Source of the DNA: Pectobacterium araliae
GTDB lineage: Bacteria > Pseudomonadota > Gammaproteobacteria > Enterobacterales > Enterobacteriaceae
Length of the DNA stretch: 64,000 nucleotides
Assembly: GCF_037076465.1 (NCBI RefSeq)
Contig: NZ_AP028908.1
Span: 1,302,001 to 1,366,000 of the forward strand
Direction of reading: 5' to 3'
A model generated the notes under the pieces. The model was not told the DNA's origin. It made no database searches and worked only from the letters and a program-made list of their open reading frames with translations. A program made the position numbers and the translations under genes. This document shows positions 18,750 to 28,065 of the stretch, piece after piece (the stretch's first letter is position 1; each line of letters starts with the position of its first letter).

Positions 18750-18959
18750 ATGTCTAAGATTAAAGGTAGTGTTAAGTGGTTTAATGAGTCCAAGGGCTTC
18801 GGTTTCATTACTCCAGAAGATGGTAGCAAAGACGTGTTCGTACACTTCTCTGCCATCCAGAGCAATGGTTTCAAAACTCTGGCTGAAGGTCAGCGTGTAG
18901 AGTTCGAAATCACTGACGGTGCCAAAGGTCCTTCTGCTGCTAACGTTAACGCTATTTAA
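18750..18959 (+). CDS. cspE: Cold-shock-family RNA chaperone CspE
   Basis: A 69-residue single cold-shock domain nearly identical to E. coli CspE. RNP1 is KGFGFI (about 16–21) and RNP2 VFVHF (about 30–34); they bind single-stranded RNA/DNA, melt mRNA structure and prevent termination. The ATG at 18750 follows AAAGGTAAG; an in-frame ATG at 18720 is not in the family. It keeps the ancestral neighbourhood with crcB and tatE, but a group II intron now lies directly behind its terminator. Confidence 0.95.
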   Translation: MSKIKGSVKWFNESKGFGFITPEDGSKDVFVHFSAIQSNGFKTLAEGQRVEFEITDGAKGPSAANVNAI

Positions 18960-18975
18960 TTATACCGATTTCGTG

Positions 18976-19005
18976 AAAAACCCGCCGATGGCGGGTTTTT
19001 TTTTA
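18976..19005 (+). terminator. cspE terminator and group II intron target
   Basis: AACCCGCC-GAT-GGCGGGTT followed by eight or more T. The intron begins four or five bases after the T-run, as group IIC introns do. Confidence 0.85.
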
Positions 19006-19008
19006 TTT

Positions 19009-20928
19009 GTGCGCCGGGCATGGCGCGTAGCGCCTTGACGGGCGCTGTCCGTTGACTGTAGTGGTCAAGGGGCGACTTGGCGGTGAAAGTCCTCTACACA
19101 CCCGGCAAGGGGAAGTGTTAGCCGAACGGCAAGGGTGCCCACCGCGAGGTGGGATCTGAAGGAAGCTGAAGGCAAAATGCTGGCCTGACGAACAGGAAGC
19201 AGTTTAGGCGGCACAGCGGGGTAAGGTGGCAAATATCATCAAAGCCCAATACTTGCACAGAACGCTGTGACGTAAAGCTGACAGGCATAAGCAGGAAGGT
19301 CGCGCGAATTACCCCGGGAGGGCTGCACGTTTGCTTCAGGGCTACCGAGCGTCGAGAGGCGACGGGATGAACGTGCAGCAGTCAGCCGAAGCCGTAGTAG
19401 TGCTGCATAACTGGCAGCATGAAGGGCTGAACATGATTAACCGTGATTAGGACACCGATACTCGATGGGAATTAATGAGGCACAAGCGCAGAGCACTGCG
19501 GCCAGCGGCAGAGGAGACGGACAGTATCCGTCAGTGCTGCATGAGGGTGCTGAAATCCCCACGGCGGTCGGTGGGCAAACGAAAGCGGAAATGCCGTTGA
19601 CGATGGAAACGGTGATAACGAGAGAGAACCTGATGCTGGCCTATCAGCGCGTGGTGGAAAACAACGGCGCGGCAGGGGTAGATAACCTGAAAGTGACGGA
19701 GTTGAAGCCGTGGCTGAAACAGAACTGGGCGAGTATCAGGCAGGCATTGATTACGGGCGCCTACCAGCCGCAGGCGATACGCAGAGTGGATATCCCAAAG
19801 CCGGACGGCGGCGTGAGAACCCTGGGTATCCCGACGGTAGTGGACAGGCTTATCCAGCAGGCGATAGCACAACAACTCAGTCCGGTCGTGGAGCCGCACT
19901 TCTGCGAATCGAGTTACGGGTTCAGAAGTAACCGCAATGCGTGGCAGGCAGTGCAACAGGCACAGCGCTACATACAAAGCGGGAAACGCTGGGTGGTCGA
20001 TCTGGATCTGGAAAAGTTCTTTGACCGGGTGGATCATGACATTTTGATGTCACGTCTGGCGAGGCTGTCAGGGATAAACGGCTGTTGAAACTGATACGTC
20101 GCTACCTTGAAGCGGAAATGACGAACGGGTGCGAGACAGAGAAGCGAGGTAAGGGAATGCCGCAGGGCGGACCGTTGTCGCCGCTACTGTCGAACATTCT
20201 GCTGGATGAACTGGATAAAGAACTGGAGCGTCGAGGTCACAGCTTCTGTCGCTATGCGGATGACTGCAACATTTACGTGAGCAGTCGCAAAGCAGGCGAG
20301 CATATCTTTAGGGCAATCAGGGTGTACCTGAGAGACATACTGAAGCTAAAGGTCAATGAGCAGAAGAGTGCGGTGGCGCGACCGTGGGAGCGTAAGTTCC
20401 TGGGATACAGCGTGACACGGCACAAACAGACCCGACTGAAGATCGCAGGGAGCAGTGTCGAGAGGCTGAAGGAGAAGATCCGTAGCCTGACGACAGGGCA
20501 CGCGACGAAATCAGTGAAAGGCGTAATCAATGAACTCACACCGATACTGCGAGGCTGGATGAGCTACTTCAGATACACGGAAGTAAAAGGAGTTCTGGAG
20601 AAGATTGACGGCTGGGTCAGGCGTAAACTGCGCAGTCTACTGTGGCGGCAATGGAAACGAACGTATACGCGAGCCCGAATGCTAATGCGAGCGGGCTTGT
20701 GTGAAAAGCGAGCGTGGAGGTCGGCGAGTAACCAGCGAGGAGCGTGGTGGAACGCGGGGTCGAGTCACATGAATGATGCGATAAAGACGGCGCAGTTCAG
20801 ACGACTCGGCTTGATATCACTAGTGGAGCAGCAACGGCAGTTCCAGAGTTAACATGAACCGCCGTATGCGGAACCGCACGTACGGTGGTGTGAGAGGACG
20901 GCGGGAGTAATCTCGCCTCCTACTCGAT
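19009..20928 (+). mobile_element. Group II intron (IIC-like) inserted behind the cspE terminator
   Basis: The element starts with GTGCGCCGGGC, a standard 5' GTGYG boundary, and ends with a domain V/VI region: GCCGTATGCGG...CCGCACGTACGG (about 20865–20887), then a domain VI stem ending CCTACTCGAT at 20928. Between lies a maturase frame of about 460 residues without an endonuclease domain. The position directly behind a Rho-independent terminator and the maturase C-terminus (GAWWNAGSSHMN...FRRLGLISLVEQ) both point to class IIC. Exact ends are by motif and could be off by a few bases. The maturase has a frameshift, so mobility needs another copy. Confidence 0.85.
19465..20852 (+). pseudogene. 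ltrA: Group II intron reverse transcriptase/maturase, frameshifted
   Basis: The maturase is split between two frames. The first (19465–20088) covers the N-terminus and RT blocks up to EKFFDRVDHDILMSRLAR, then goes out of frame and stops. The second (20085–20852) resumes with LIRRYLEAEM, contains MPQGGPLSPLLSNILLDE, the catalytic CRYADDCNIYV, the thumb/X domain (LRGWMSYFRYTE) and the C-terminus. Reading GCG AGG C-G TGT C as expected for RLARRVRDKRLL would need one more base near 20063, so a single-base deletion explains the break. The intact protein would be about 463 residues. Without a programmed shift there is no active product. Confidence 0.88.
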
Positions 20929-20939
20929 TCCACGTCATG

Positions 20940-21323
20940 TCAATGTGTTGTCACCCACGTGACTAATGCAAACGCCAGTGCAGTCATAAGCAATGAACCC
21001 ACCAGATTCAACAGTATGTGCAACCCCGCCGCAGCCACTTGTCCGCTTTGCAGGAACATGACAACCTCTGCCGAAAAAGTAGAAAATGTCGTTAGGCCGC
21101 CGCATAGCCCGGTGGTGATCAATATTTTCCAGTCCTGATCGAGATGAGGATGGCGCAGGAAGTAGGCTAACGCGCCGCCAATAACAAAAGCACCAATCAG
21201 GTTGGCAAGCAGTGTGCCCAAAGGTAGCGCCGGGTACAGATTGTTAAACTTCACTCCCAACTGCCAGCGTGCGACGCTACCGACCCCACCACCAATAAAT
21301 ACCGCGAGTAATGTACTAAACAT
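20940..21323 (-). CDS. crcB: Fluoride ion channel CrcB (Fluc)
   Basis: A 127-residue membrane protein with four hydrophobic helices. It forms dimers that let fluoride leave the cell. Family marks: [13 protein letters not shown] at 10–22, [14 protein letters not shown] about 40–53 with the pore Asn, and [15 protein letters not shown] about 75–89 holding the Na-binding and phenylalanine-box residues. The start ATG at 21323 has an AAAAAAGG ribosome site; a longer frame to 21575 would run through the riboswitch and is rejected. Expression should rise with fluoride through the riboswitch upstream. Its transcript reads antisense into the group II intron 12 bp downstream. Confidence 0.93.
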   Translation of the reverse strand: MFSTLLAVFIGGGVGSVARWQLGVKFNNLYPALPLGTLLANLIGAFVIGGALAYFLRHPHLDQDWKILITTGLCGGLTTFSTFSAEVVMFLQSGQVAAAGLHILLNLVGSLLMTALAFALVTWVTTH

Positions 21324-21410
21324 AGAAACCTTTTTTGGATTGCTTTTACCTAGATTGTTTTTGCAATCTCGAAGAGCGTTGGGCAGGGGGCTACGCCCTC
21401 TCTGCGAGAT

Positions 21411-21507
21411 GGCCGTAGACATCATTAGCCGACTGGCGGTTGTACCCTGTGCGTTAGGATGCCAGCATTTTGGCTGCGCGAGGGTAGGGAGGAATGTCAT
21501 CTCCGCG
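21411..21507 (-). promoter_or_regulatory. Fluoride riboswitch (crcB motif)
   Basis: On the minus strand GGAGATGACATTCCTCC (21504–21488) is followed some 55 bases later by GGCTAATGATGTCTACGG (21430–21413). GGAG pairs with CTCC (P1), and GACAT (21498–21494) pairs with ATGTC (21422–21418), the long-range helix of the crcB motif; the TGATG...CTAC element is the conserved 3' part. It lies about 90 bases before the crcB start. The insert between the two halves is longer than in the minimal motif and can form its own stem. Confidence 0.85.
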
Positions 21508-21743
21508 TAGTGGGGAAAGTGTACGCCGTCAGAAAATTTTTTTGTAGTGATGCTGAGGTGAAAGTTGTAAAGCAATCTGAATACGTGTGAAAGCGCTTTT
21601 GCCGCGTCTTACTTTGTTACAGATGGAGATTGTGTCCTGCTGCGTAAGGTTTTAGATAGAGGACATAAGGTACAACGTGTTTTCTCAACAAAAATCGTTC
21701 TCGTTTGCTGGCGTTTCCAGCCTCTGTAATCAGGTAGGTTTGT

Positions 21744-21941
21744 ATGGAAGGTATCAGTATTGCCAAACTGTTGGTGATTGGCGCATTAATCATTCTGCTG
21801 TTCGGTACGAATAAACTTCGTAGCTTAGGCGGTGATTTGGGCGCGGCGATTAAAGGCTTCAAAAAGGCGATGAATGACGATCAGCCTGCGAAGGCGGATG
21901 ATACGACCGCGCTGAATGATTCGTCTCGTAAAGAATCCTGA
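21744..21941 (+). CDS. tatE: Sec-independent translocase component TatE
   Basis: A 65-residue TatA/E-family protein: one N-terminal membrane helix (about 6–20, [14 protein letters not shown]), hinge, amphipathic helix ([21 protein letters not shown]) and a short charged tail. It forms part of the pore for folded twin-arginine proteins and can partly replace TatA. The neighbourhood between crcB and lipA is that of tatE in E. coli, which separates it from tatA of the tatABC operon. Ribosome site AGGT precedes the ATG. Confidence 0.93.
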   Translation: MEGISIAKLLVIGALIILLFGTNKLRSLGGDLGAAIKGFKKAMNDDQPAKADDTTALNDSSRKES

Positions 21942-21953
21942 TGGCACACCACA

Positions 21954-21990
21954 CAAAAAAACGGACGGCAATGGCCGTCCGTTTTCTATT
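21954..21990. terminator. Bidirectional terminator between tatE and lipA
   Basis: ACGGACGGC-AAT-GGCCGTCCGT with A-run before and T-run after serves both convergent genes. Confidence 0.85.
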
Positions 21991-22023
21991 CCACACAAAA
22001 AATATGTAAAAAACTATGAGCGC

Positions 22024-22989
22024 TTATTTTACTTCGATGCCTTTTGCCTGTAAGTCAGCATGGTAAGACGAGCGAACAAACGGGCCGCAGGCCGCATGGG
22101 TAAAGCCCATCGCCATCGCTTCGGCTTTCATCTCATCGAACTCATCCGGGCTAACGTAGCGTTGTACTGGTAGGTGATGGCGGCTCGGCTGTAAGTATTG
22201 CCCCAGCGTCAGCATTGTTACACCGTGGCGACGCAGGTCGCGCATGACTTCCACGATTTCCGCATTGGTTTCCCCCAATCCCACCATCAGGCCAGATTTG
22301 GTGGGGATGTCGGGATGCGCGCTCTTGAAGTTTTCCAGCAGCTTCAGTGACCATTCATAGTTTGCGCCAGGGCGAACCTGACGATAAACGCGCGGTACGT
22401 TTTCCAGATTGTGGTTGAACACATCCGGCGGCGTGGCGGTCAGGATCTCTAACGCGCGATCCATACGACCGCGGAAGTCTGGCACCAGCGTTTCGATACG
22501 GATATTCGGATTCTTGCGGCGAATGGCGCTAATACAATCGGCAAAGTGCTGAGCTCCACCGTCGCGCAGGTCATCACGGTCAACGGAGGTAATCACGACA
22601 TAGCGTAGACCCATGTCATGGATGGTCTGTGCCAGTTTCTCAGGCTCATTGGCATCCGGCGCAATCGGGCGGCCGTGGGCAACGTCACAGAACGGGCAGC
22701 GACGTGTACAAATGGCACCCAGGATCATGAAGGTAGCCGTGCCGTGGTTGAAACACTCTGCCAGATTCGGACAGGACGCTTCTTCGCAAACTGAGTGCAA
22801 CCCGTTTTTGCGCATGGCCGCTTTGATTCCCTGTATACGGCTCGAATCCGCTGGAAGTTTAATCTTCATCCATTCAGGTTTGCGCAGAATCTCTTGGCGT
22901 TCGGTAACGACGGTACGTACCGGGATTAGCGCCATCTTATCGGCATCGCGGTATTTGACACCGCGTTCGATCTGAATCGGTTTACTCAT
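22024..22989 (-). CDS. lipA: Lipoyl synthase LipA
   Basis: This 321-residue radical-SAM enzyme inserts two sulfur atoms into protein-bound octanoyl groups to make lipoyl cofactors. The auxiliary 4Fe-4S cluster ligands are Cys68, Cys73 and Cys79 ([14 protein letters not shown]); the radical-SAM cluster ligands are Cys94, Cys98 and Cys101 (CTRRCPFC). The late RSSYHAD motif gives the Ser that binds the auxiliary cluster. Length equals E. coli LipA. It works after LipB, the next gene upstream, but a 227-bp AT-rich gap suggests its own promoter. Confidence 0.97.
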   Translation of the reverse strand: MSKPIQIERGVKYRDADKMALIPVRTVVTERQEILRKPEWMKIKLPADSSRIQGIKAAMRKNGLHSVCEEASCPNLAECFNHGTATFMILGAICTRRCPFCDVAHGRPIAPDANEPEKLAQTIHDMGLRYVVITSVDRDDLRDGGAQHFADCISAIRRKNPNIRIETLVPDFRGRMDRALEILTATPPDVFNHNLENVPRVYRQVRPGANYEWSLKLLENFKSAHPDIPTKSGLMVGLGETNAEIVEVMRDLRRHGVTMLTLGQYLQPSRHHLPVQRYVSPDEFDEMKAEAMAMGFTHAACGPFVRSSYHADLQAKGIEVK

Positions 22990-23216
22990 GTTTGCGTAAG
23001 TTCCAGTTCTGAATCGTTTCTTTAAATTTGTTATCCAAATTCAAAGGATTATGTTTTTGGTTAAACTTTTTTTTAAAAAACTCTAAAAATTATATCATCT
23101 TGCCTAACCACAATCAGCCCTTGCACGATCAAAATGAAGAAATTATGTGAATAAAATGTAATTTATCAAAAAGCGATCGTCTAACTGACAGATTTTTATT
23201 GACAGGATGAATCACG

Positions 23217-23900
23217 TCAACCAGAAAGTGGCTCACCCTGCGTGTCTAGATTCCACGGGATAAATTCGGGTGCGGAATAGCCGACTAACTGCAAAAAGGT
23301 GTTCACTAGCACGGACGCGGTATCATCCAGCGTGACGCCTGGTACTAGATCGCTTAGCTGCGTCATCTCCATACCGGCGTAACCACACGGGTTGATGCGC
23401 AGGAAAGGAGAGAGATCCATGGCGATATTCAGCGCCAGCCCATGAAAAGAGCAGCCTTTGCGAATACGTAGCCCCAGCGAACAGATTTTACGCTCACCCA
23501 CATAGACGCCGGGCGCATCAGGGCGCGCATGGGCTTCGACCTGGAAGTGTGCCAGTGTACCAATTACGGTATCTTCTATCGCGGTGACGAGTTGGCGTAC
23601 GCCGAACTTACGGCGCTTTAGGTCAATCAACACGTACATAACCTGCTGACCGGGGCCGTGGTACGTCACCTGACCACCTCTGTCGCTCTGAATCACGGGA
23701 ATATCGCCGGGCATAAGGATATGTTCGGCTTTGCCTGCTTGGCCCTGCGTGAATACGCGGGGATGCTGAACCAGCCAAATTTCATCTGGGGTTTTATCAT
23801 CACGTCGGTCGGTGAAATTATGCATCGCCAGAGAGACGGGCTCATACGGCTGTACGCCAAATTGGCGTACGATGATCTTATCCTGTAGCAAGTGTGTCAT
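23217..23900 (-). CDS. lipB: Octanoyl-[ACP]:protein octanoyltransferase LipB
   Basis: A 227-residue cytoplasmic transferase that moves octanoate from acyl carrier protein to lipoyl domains of 2-oxoacid dehydrogenases. The catalytic dyad is visible as Lys138 (GERKICSLG) and Cys172 ([10 protein letters not shown]); [12 protein letters not shown] (about 74–85) forms the substrate tunnel. Between ybeD and lipA as in E. coli; 121 bp separate it from ybeD. Confidence 0.96.
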   Translation of the reverse strand: MTHLLQDKIIVRQFGVQPYEPVSLAMHNFTDRRDDKTPDEIWLVQHPRVFTQGQAGKAEHILMPGDIPVIQSDRGGQVTYHGPGQQVMYVLIDLKRRKFGVRQLVTAIEDTVIGTLAHFQVEAHARPDAPGVYVGERKICSLGLRIRKGCSFHGLALNIAMDLSPFLRINPCGYAGMEMTQLSDLVPGVTLDDTASVLVNTFLQLVGYSAPEFIPWNLDTQGEPLSG

Positions 23901-24021
23901 CTTCAGGTTAAGGAAAGGTGGGGGGATTATAACGGCGGGAGGCCTCAGCGAACAGCACGTTGCAAAATTATGTCGTGCTCTACCGGTTTTCCCGCTCGTT
24001 TTTTTTCAGAACGCGATTGCC

Positions 24022-24285
24022 TTACAGAACCATGCGCACGATATCGATGTTACCCAGCTCTTCATACAGCGTTTCCACCTGCTCAATGTGAGTCGCAGTG
24101 ATGGTGATGGAAACCGAATGATAGTTCCCTTTGCTGCTGGGTTTGATCTGCGGGGTGTAGTCGCCAGGCGCATGACGCTGTACCACTTCAACGACCAGAT
24201 CGACTAACTCCGGTTTTGCCTCGCCCATGACTTTGTAGGTAAAAACACAAGGGAATTCAAGCAATTCGTTTAATTTGGTTTTCAT
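24022..24285 (-). CDS. ybeD: UPF0250 protein YbeD
   Basis: An 87-residue protein of the YbeD (DUF493) family with an ACT-like alpha/beta fold; [13 protein letters not shown] and [20 protein letters not shown] are typical. It sits between dacA and lipB throughout enterobacteria. A regulatory role in lipoate metabolism has been proposed because of this position; not shown by the sequence. Ribosome site GGAG precedes the ATG. Confidence 0.92.
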   Translation of the reverse strand: MKTKLNELLEFPCVFTYKVMGEAKPELVDLVVEVVQRHAPGDYTPQIKPSSKGNYHSVSITITATHIEQVETLYEELGNIDIVRMVL

Positions 24286-24357
24286 TTGCGCTCCAGAAAA
24301 GGTAATACATCGGCATTATTCCGACGGTATTAGCCACGATATAATGACATTATACTA

Positions 24358-24391
24358 AAAAATATAACTCCCGCGTTGTGCGGGAGTTATG
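24358..24391 (-). terminator. dacA terminator
   Basis: On the minus strand ATAACTCCCGC-ACAA-GCGGGAGTTAT is followed by TTTTTT. It separates dacA from ybeD. Confidence 0.85.
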
Positions 24392-24436
24392 GATGGTATT
24401 TATATGGGGGCGTTTTGACCCCATACAAGAGGGGGA

Positions 24437-25648
24437 TTAGCCGAACCAGTGATGGAACATCAGTTTGATGTAGTCGATCATGCGGCCAAAGATCCCGCCT
24501 TCTTTCACTTCGTTCATGACGACCAGTGGGCGCTGATCGATGGTTTTACCATCCAACTGGAAGTTGATAGAACCCACAACCTGGTTTTTGGCTAATGGCG
24601 CATGCAGTTCCGTGTTGTCCAGCACATAGCTGGCTTTCAGATCTTTCATACGGCCACGTGGAATGGTCAGGTAGGCATCTTTCTCCACGCCTAGCGCAAC
24701 GCGGTCGCTATCGCCAAACCAGACGGGTTCAGACGCGAATTCTTTACCTGCTTTCAACGGCGCAACGGTTTCAAAGAAGCGGAAGCCCCAGGTTAGCAGT
24801 TTCTTACTTTCTGATTCACGCCCTTTAGCATTGCGTCCACCCAGTACCGCCGAGATCAGGCGCATCTGACCTTCTGTTGCCGAAGCGACCAGATTAAAGC
24901 CCGCTGATGACGTATGGCCCGTTTTGATGCCATCGACATTCAGGCTGGAATCCCACAGTAAGCCGTTCCGGTTAGGCTGGCGAATATTGTTGAACGTGAA
25001 CTCTTTTTCTTTGTAGGTTGCGTACTCTTCTGGCACATCGCGGATCAGCGCCTGACCGATCAACGCCATATCACGTGCCGAACTGAACTGACCCGGCGCA
25101 TCAAGACCGTGTACGGTTTCAAAATGGGTGTTTTGCAGCCCCAGCGCTTTCACGTAACCGTTCATCAGGTTGACGAAAGCATCCTGGCTGCCTGCAACGT
25201 AGTCGGCCATCGCGACACAGGCATCGTTACCAGATTGCAGGATAATACCGCGATTCAGTTGGGAAACAGGAACACGGTCGCCTGGCTTCAGGAACATCAG
25301 GGAAGAGCCCTGGAAAGTCGGATTACCGGTTGCCCACGCATCTTTACTGACGGTAACGATGTCGTTCGGGCCGATTTTTCCTGATTTAATCGCCTGACCA
25401 ATAACATAGCTGGTCATCATTTTCGTTAAGCTGGCTGGATCGCGGCGCGTGTCGGCATTCATTTCCGCCAACACTTTCCCAGAGTTGTAATCAATCAGGA
25501 TGTAGGATTCAGCATCGATTTGCGGGACGCCGGGGATCATCGTTTTAAGATTGATATCTTCGGCATAGGCAAAGGAAGAGGCACTAATGACGAGCAGTGC
25601 GCCAAGCGCAGTACGCTTAGTAAAACGAGACGTGTTTACAGTATTCAT
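24437..25648 (-). CDS. dacA: D-alanyl-D-alanine carboxypeptidase PBP5 (DacA)
   Basis: A 403-residue periplasmic penicillin-binding protein that trims the terminal D-Ala of peptidoglycan pentapeptides and keeps cell shape. Signal peptide cleaves near FAYA-ED (29/30). The active-site motifs are SLTK (Ser73, Lys76), SGND in the middle and [11 protein letters not shown]-terminal amphipathic helix ([16 protein letters not shown]) anchors it to the inner membrane. It is the last member of the mrdA–rodA–rlpA–dacA elongation cluster but separated from rlpA by 166 bp, so a private promoter is likely. Confidence 0.97.
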   Translation of the reverse strand: MNTVNTSRFTKRTALGALLVISASSFAYAEDINLKTMIPGVPQIDAESYILIDYNSGKVLAEMNADTRRDPASLTKMMTSYVIGQAIKSGKIGPNDIVTVSKDAWATGNPTFQGSSLMFLKPGDRVPVSQLNRGIILQSGNDACVAMADYVAGSQDAFVNLMNGYVKALGLQNTHFETVHGLDAPGQFSSARDMALIGQALIRDVPEEYATYKEKEFTFNNIRQPNRNGLLWDSSLNVDGIKTGHTSSAGFNLVASATEGQMRLISAVLGGRNAKGRESESKKLLTWGFRFFETVAPLKAGKEFASEPVWFGDSDRVALGVEKDAYLTIPRGRMKDLKASYVLDNTELHAPLAKNQVVGSINFQLDGKTIDQRPLVVMNEVKEGGIFGRMIDYIKLMFHHWFG

Positions 25649-25814
25649 GATTGGAACAACAACATCCGTGGGTATAAGTTAAAAAACGAGCCACACTATA
25701 GCAGATGAGGAATGGGCAGGCATCAGGCATTACGTTACGTGATTTTGCAAAAGGGCGGTATGTTCAATGCCATAGCCGCCGCTTTCGCTGCGTGAGCCTG
25801 CCGATTATCCGTGA

Positions 25815-26930
25815 CTAGAGCGTACCGGGTGCGGCGGTGATAAACGACTGCTGCTGAGCTTCGACTGACAAACGTTGTTGAAGTTCAGCGGCTTGCTGAC
25901 GATTCTGGAATGGTCCCAGTTGGATACGGTACAGCCCACCACTCGCGGTGACCTTACCCGCCACGTGGAAGCGTTCACTCAGGCTACGCTGCCAGGTTTG
26001 CGCGCGCTGCTGATCGCTCAGTGCACCGACTTGAACCACATAGCGACCCGCGGTGGAAGATGTTGCAGCCACAGGAGCGGCAACCGTCGCCGCTGGCGCG
26101 ATGTTCATTGGCGCAGCAGCGGGTGGTGTTGATGTTGGCGTTATGCTGGACTCAACCACGCCAGCACGCAACGCGGAAGGCGCACCCAAAAAACCGCCGC
26201 TGTGCGATGGCGTGCTGCTCGGCGGTTGCATGCTTTCTGCTGGCGCACTCAGGCTGCTATTACTGATCGGGCGCACGGCGCTATTGGGCGTGGGGGAAGT
26301 GGTTTCCATCATGGGTGTACCCAGCCCGCTGGCACCGAAGCTCGGACGTTCCGGCAGAGCGAAGCTTTGCTTGGCGACGGTGGTGCCCACGGTTCCGGGA
26401 CCGGAAAGCGTGCCGTCTGGCGCGACGTTGATGAAATCCACTTTCACTTTGGTATTGTTCGAGATATTCAGCCGATCGCCTGCGGCCTTCGACAGATCGA
26501 TAATCCTGCCCGGCGTATAGGGCCCGCGATCGTTGACGCGTACAACCAGACGGCGGCCGTTGCTCAGGTTGGTGACGCGGACATAGCTTGGCAGTGGCAG
26601 CGTTGGGTGAGCGGCCGTTATCGCGTTAGGGTCAAACGTTTCGCCGATTGACGTGCGGTTGCCGTTGGCCTCCTCGCCGTACCATGCGGCTAAGCCTGTC
26701 TCACTAAAGTTTTGTGGATCTTTGACAATTTTATAGCTCTTGCCTTTGACGCTGTAGTCTTGCAACGTACCCTGATTGTAGGGTTCATAACGCGGTTCCG
26801 CGCCGCCAATCTCTTCCGTCGGGCCGCTGTAAACCTGTGTAACGGGCGGTGCAGGCTGCCGCTGTTCCGTTGTGGTACAGGCCGCAAGCGCCAGAGTTGC
26901 TACGCCGACCCAAAGCCAATCCTTACGCAT
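25815..26930 (-). CDS. rlpA: Septal-ring lytic transglycosylase lipoprotein RlpA
   Basis: A 371-residue outer-membrane lipoprotein. The lipobox LALAAC makes Cys18 the lipidated residue. A double-psi beta-barrel (about 80–170, with GLAAWYGEEANGNRTSIGE and VRVNDRGPY) is the RlpA core, which in Pseudomonas cleaves naked glycan strands. A long Pro/Ser/Ala-rich linker leads to a SPOR domain (about 295–368, YVVQVGALSDQQ) that binds denuded peptidoglycan at the septum. It starts 13 bp after rodA, so it is in the mrdA operon. Confidence 0.95.
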   Translation of the reverse strand: MRKDWLWVGVATLALAACTTTEQRQPAPPVTQVYSGPTEEIGGAEPRYEPYNQGTLQDYSVKGKSYKIVKDPQNFSETGLAAWYGEEANGNRTSIGETFDPNAITAAHPTLPLPSYVRVTNLSNGRRLVVRVNDRGPYTPGRIIDLSKAAGDRLNISNNTKVKVDFINVAPDGTLSGPGTVGTTVAKQSFALPERPSFGASGLGTPMMETTSPTPNSAVRPISNSSLSAPAESMQPPSSTPSHSGGFLGAPSALRAGVVESSITPTSTPPAAAPMNIAPAATVAAPVAATSSTAGRYVVQVGALSDQQRAQTWQRSLSERFHVAGKVTASGGLYRIQLGPFQNRQQAAELQQRLSVEAQQQSFITAAPGTL

Positions 26931-26943
26931 CGCTCACCTCGTA

Positions 26944-28056
26944 TTATAAATTCTTGGATAGCAGTTTGCGGTGAGTATGTATCGACATGACGATACCGAA
27001 TCCCGCCATTAAAACGACCAGCGCCGATCCGCCGTAGCTGATTAGCGGTAGCGGTACGCCAACGACGGGAAGTATACCGCTGACCATCCCGATATTGACG
27101 AAAACATAGAAAAACAGAATTAACATCAGCCCGCCGACCATCACTCGGCCGAACGAGGTTTGCGCATTAGCGGCAATGACCAGACCGCGCATAATCATGA
27201 ACAGATACATCGCGAGTAGAATCAAGACGCCGATTAATCCAAGCTCTTCTGCTAACACAGCAAAGATAAAGTCAGTGTGCCGCTCCGGCAGAAACTCTAA
27301 CTGAGACTGTGTGCCATGCAGCCAGCCTTTGCCAGACAGGCCACCTGAGCCTATCGCAATTTTCGACTGAATAATATGGTATCCCGCACCGAGCGGATCG
27401 CTTTCTGGATCGAGCAGCATCATGACCCTGGCACGTTGATAATCGTGCATCAGGAAGAACCAGAGTATCGGAATAAACGCGGCGAGTAGCAGCACGGCGA
27501 TGCCAATCAAGCTCCAGCTCATACCCGCGAGAAAAAGCACAAACAGGCCAGATAATGCAATCAGGATCGAGGTGCCTAAATCCGGCTGTGCGGCAACCAG
27601 CAGCGTAGGAACAAAAATCAGGATCAACGCGATCGCCGTATTTTTTAGCGACGGTGGACACATATCACGGTTAATAAAACGGGCAACCATCAATGGCACG
27701 GCGATCTTGGCTATTTCCGATGGCTGGAAGCGGATAAAACCTAAATCCAGCCAGCGCTGTGCGCCTTTACTTATTTGTCCGAAAATATCTACGATAAGCA
27801 GCAAAATGACACAAACTACATAGAGGTAGGGAGCCCAGCCTTCATAGACGCGAGGCGGAATTTGCGCCATCACGATCATTACCGTAAACCCTAGCACGAT
27901 TTGAACGACTTTTCGCTCCATCATGCCGACGTCCTGTCCGCTCGCGCTCCATAAGACAAATAGGCTATAGCCCAGCAGTGCCAGGATGCAGAGAAGAAAC
28001 GGGAGGTCGATGTGGATTTTCGCCCAGAACGAACCCTTTTGTTGGCTATCGGTCAT
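26944..28056 (-). CDS. mrdB: SEDS peptidoglycan glycosyltransferase RodA (MrdB)
   Basis: A 370-residue polytopic membrane protein with about ten helices. It polymerises lipid II into glycan strands during lateral wall growth, with PBP2. SEDS-family segments include [18 protein letters not shown] (with the conserved FQPSE), DLGTS and the C-terminal [11 protein letters not shown]. Length equals E. coli RodA. The gene starts 9 bp after the mrdA stop and precedes rlpA. Confidence 0.96.
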   Translation of the reverse strand: MTDSQQKGSFWAKIHIDLPFLLCILALLGYSLFVLWSASGQDVGMMERKVVQIVLGFTVMIVMAQIPPRVYEGWAPYLYVVCVILLLIVDIFGQISKGAQRWLDLGFIRFQPSEIAKIAVPLMVARFINRDMCPPSLKNTAIALILIFVPTLLVAAQPDLGTSILIALSGLFVLFLAGMSWSLIGIAVLLLAAFIPILWFFLMHDYQRARVMMLLDPESDPLGAGYHIIQSKIAIGSGGLSGKGWLHGTQSQLEFLPERHTDFIFAVLAEELGLIGVLILLAMYLFMIMRGLVIAANAQTSFGRVMVGGLMLILFFYVFVNIGMVSGILPVVGVPLPLISYGGSALVVLMAGFGIVMSIHTHRKLLSKNL

Positions 28057-28065
28057 GAATGTCTG

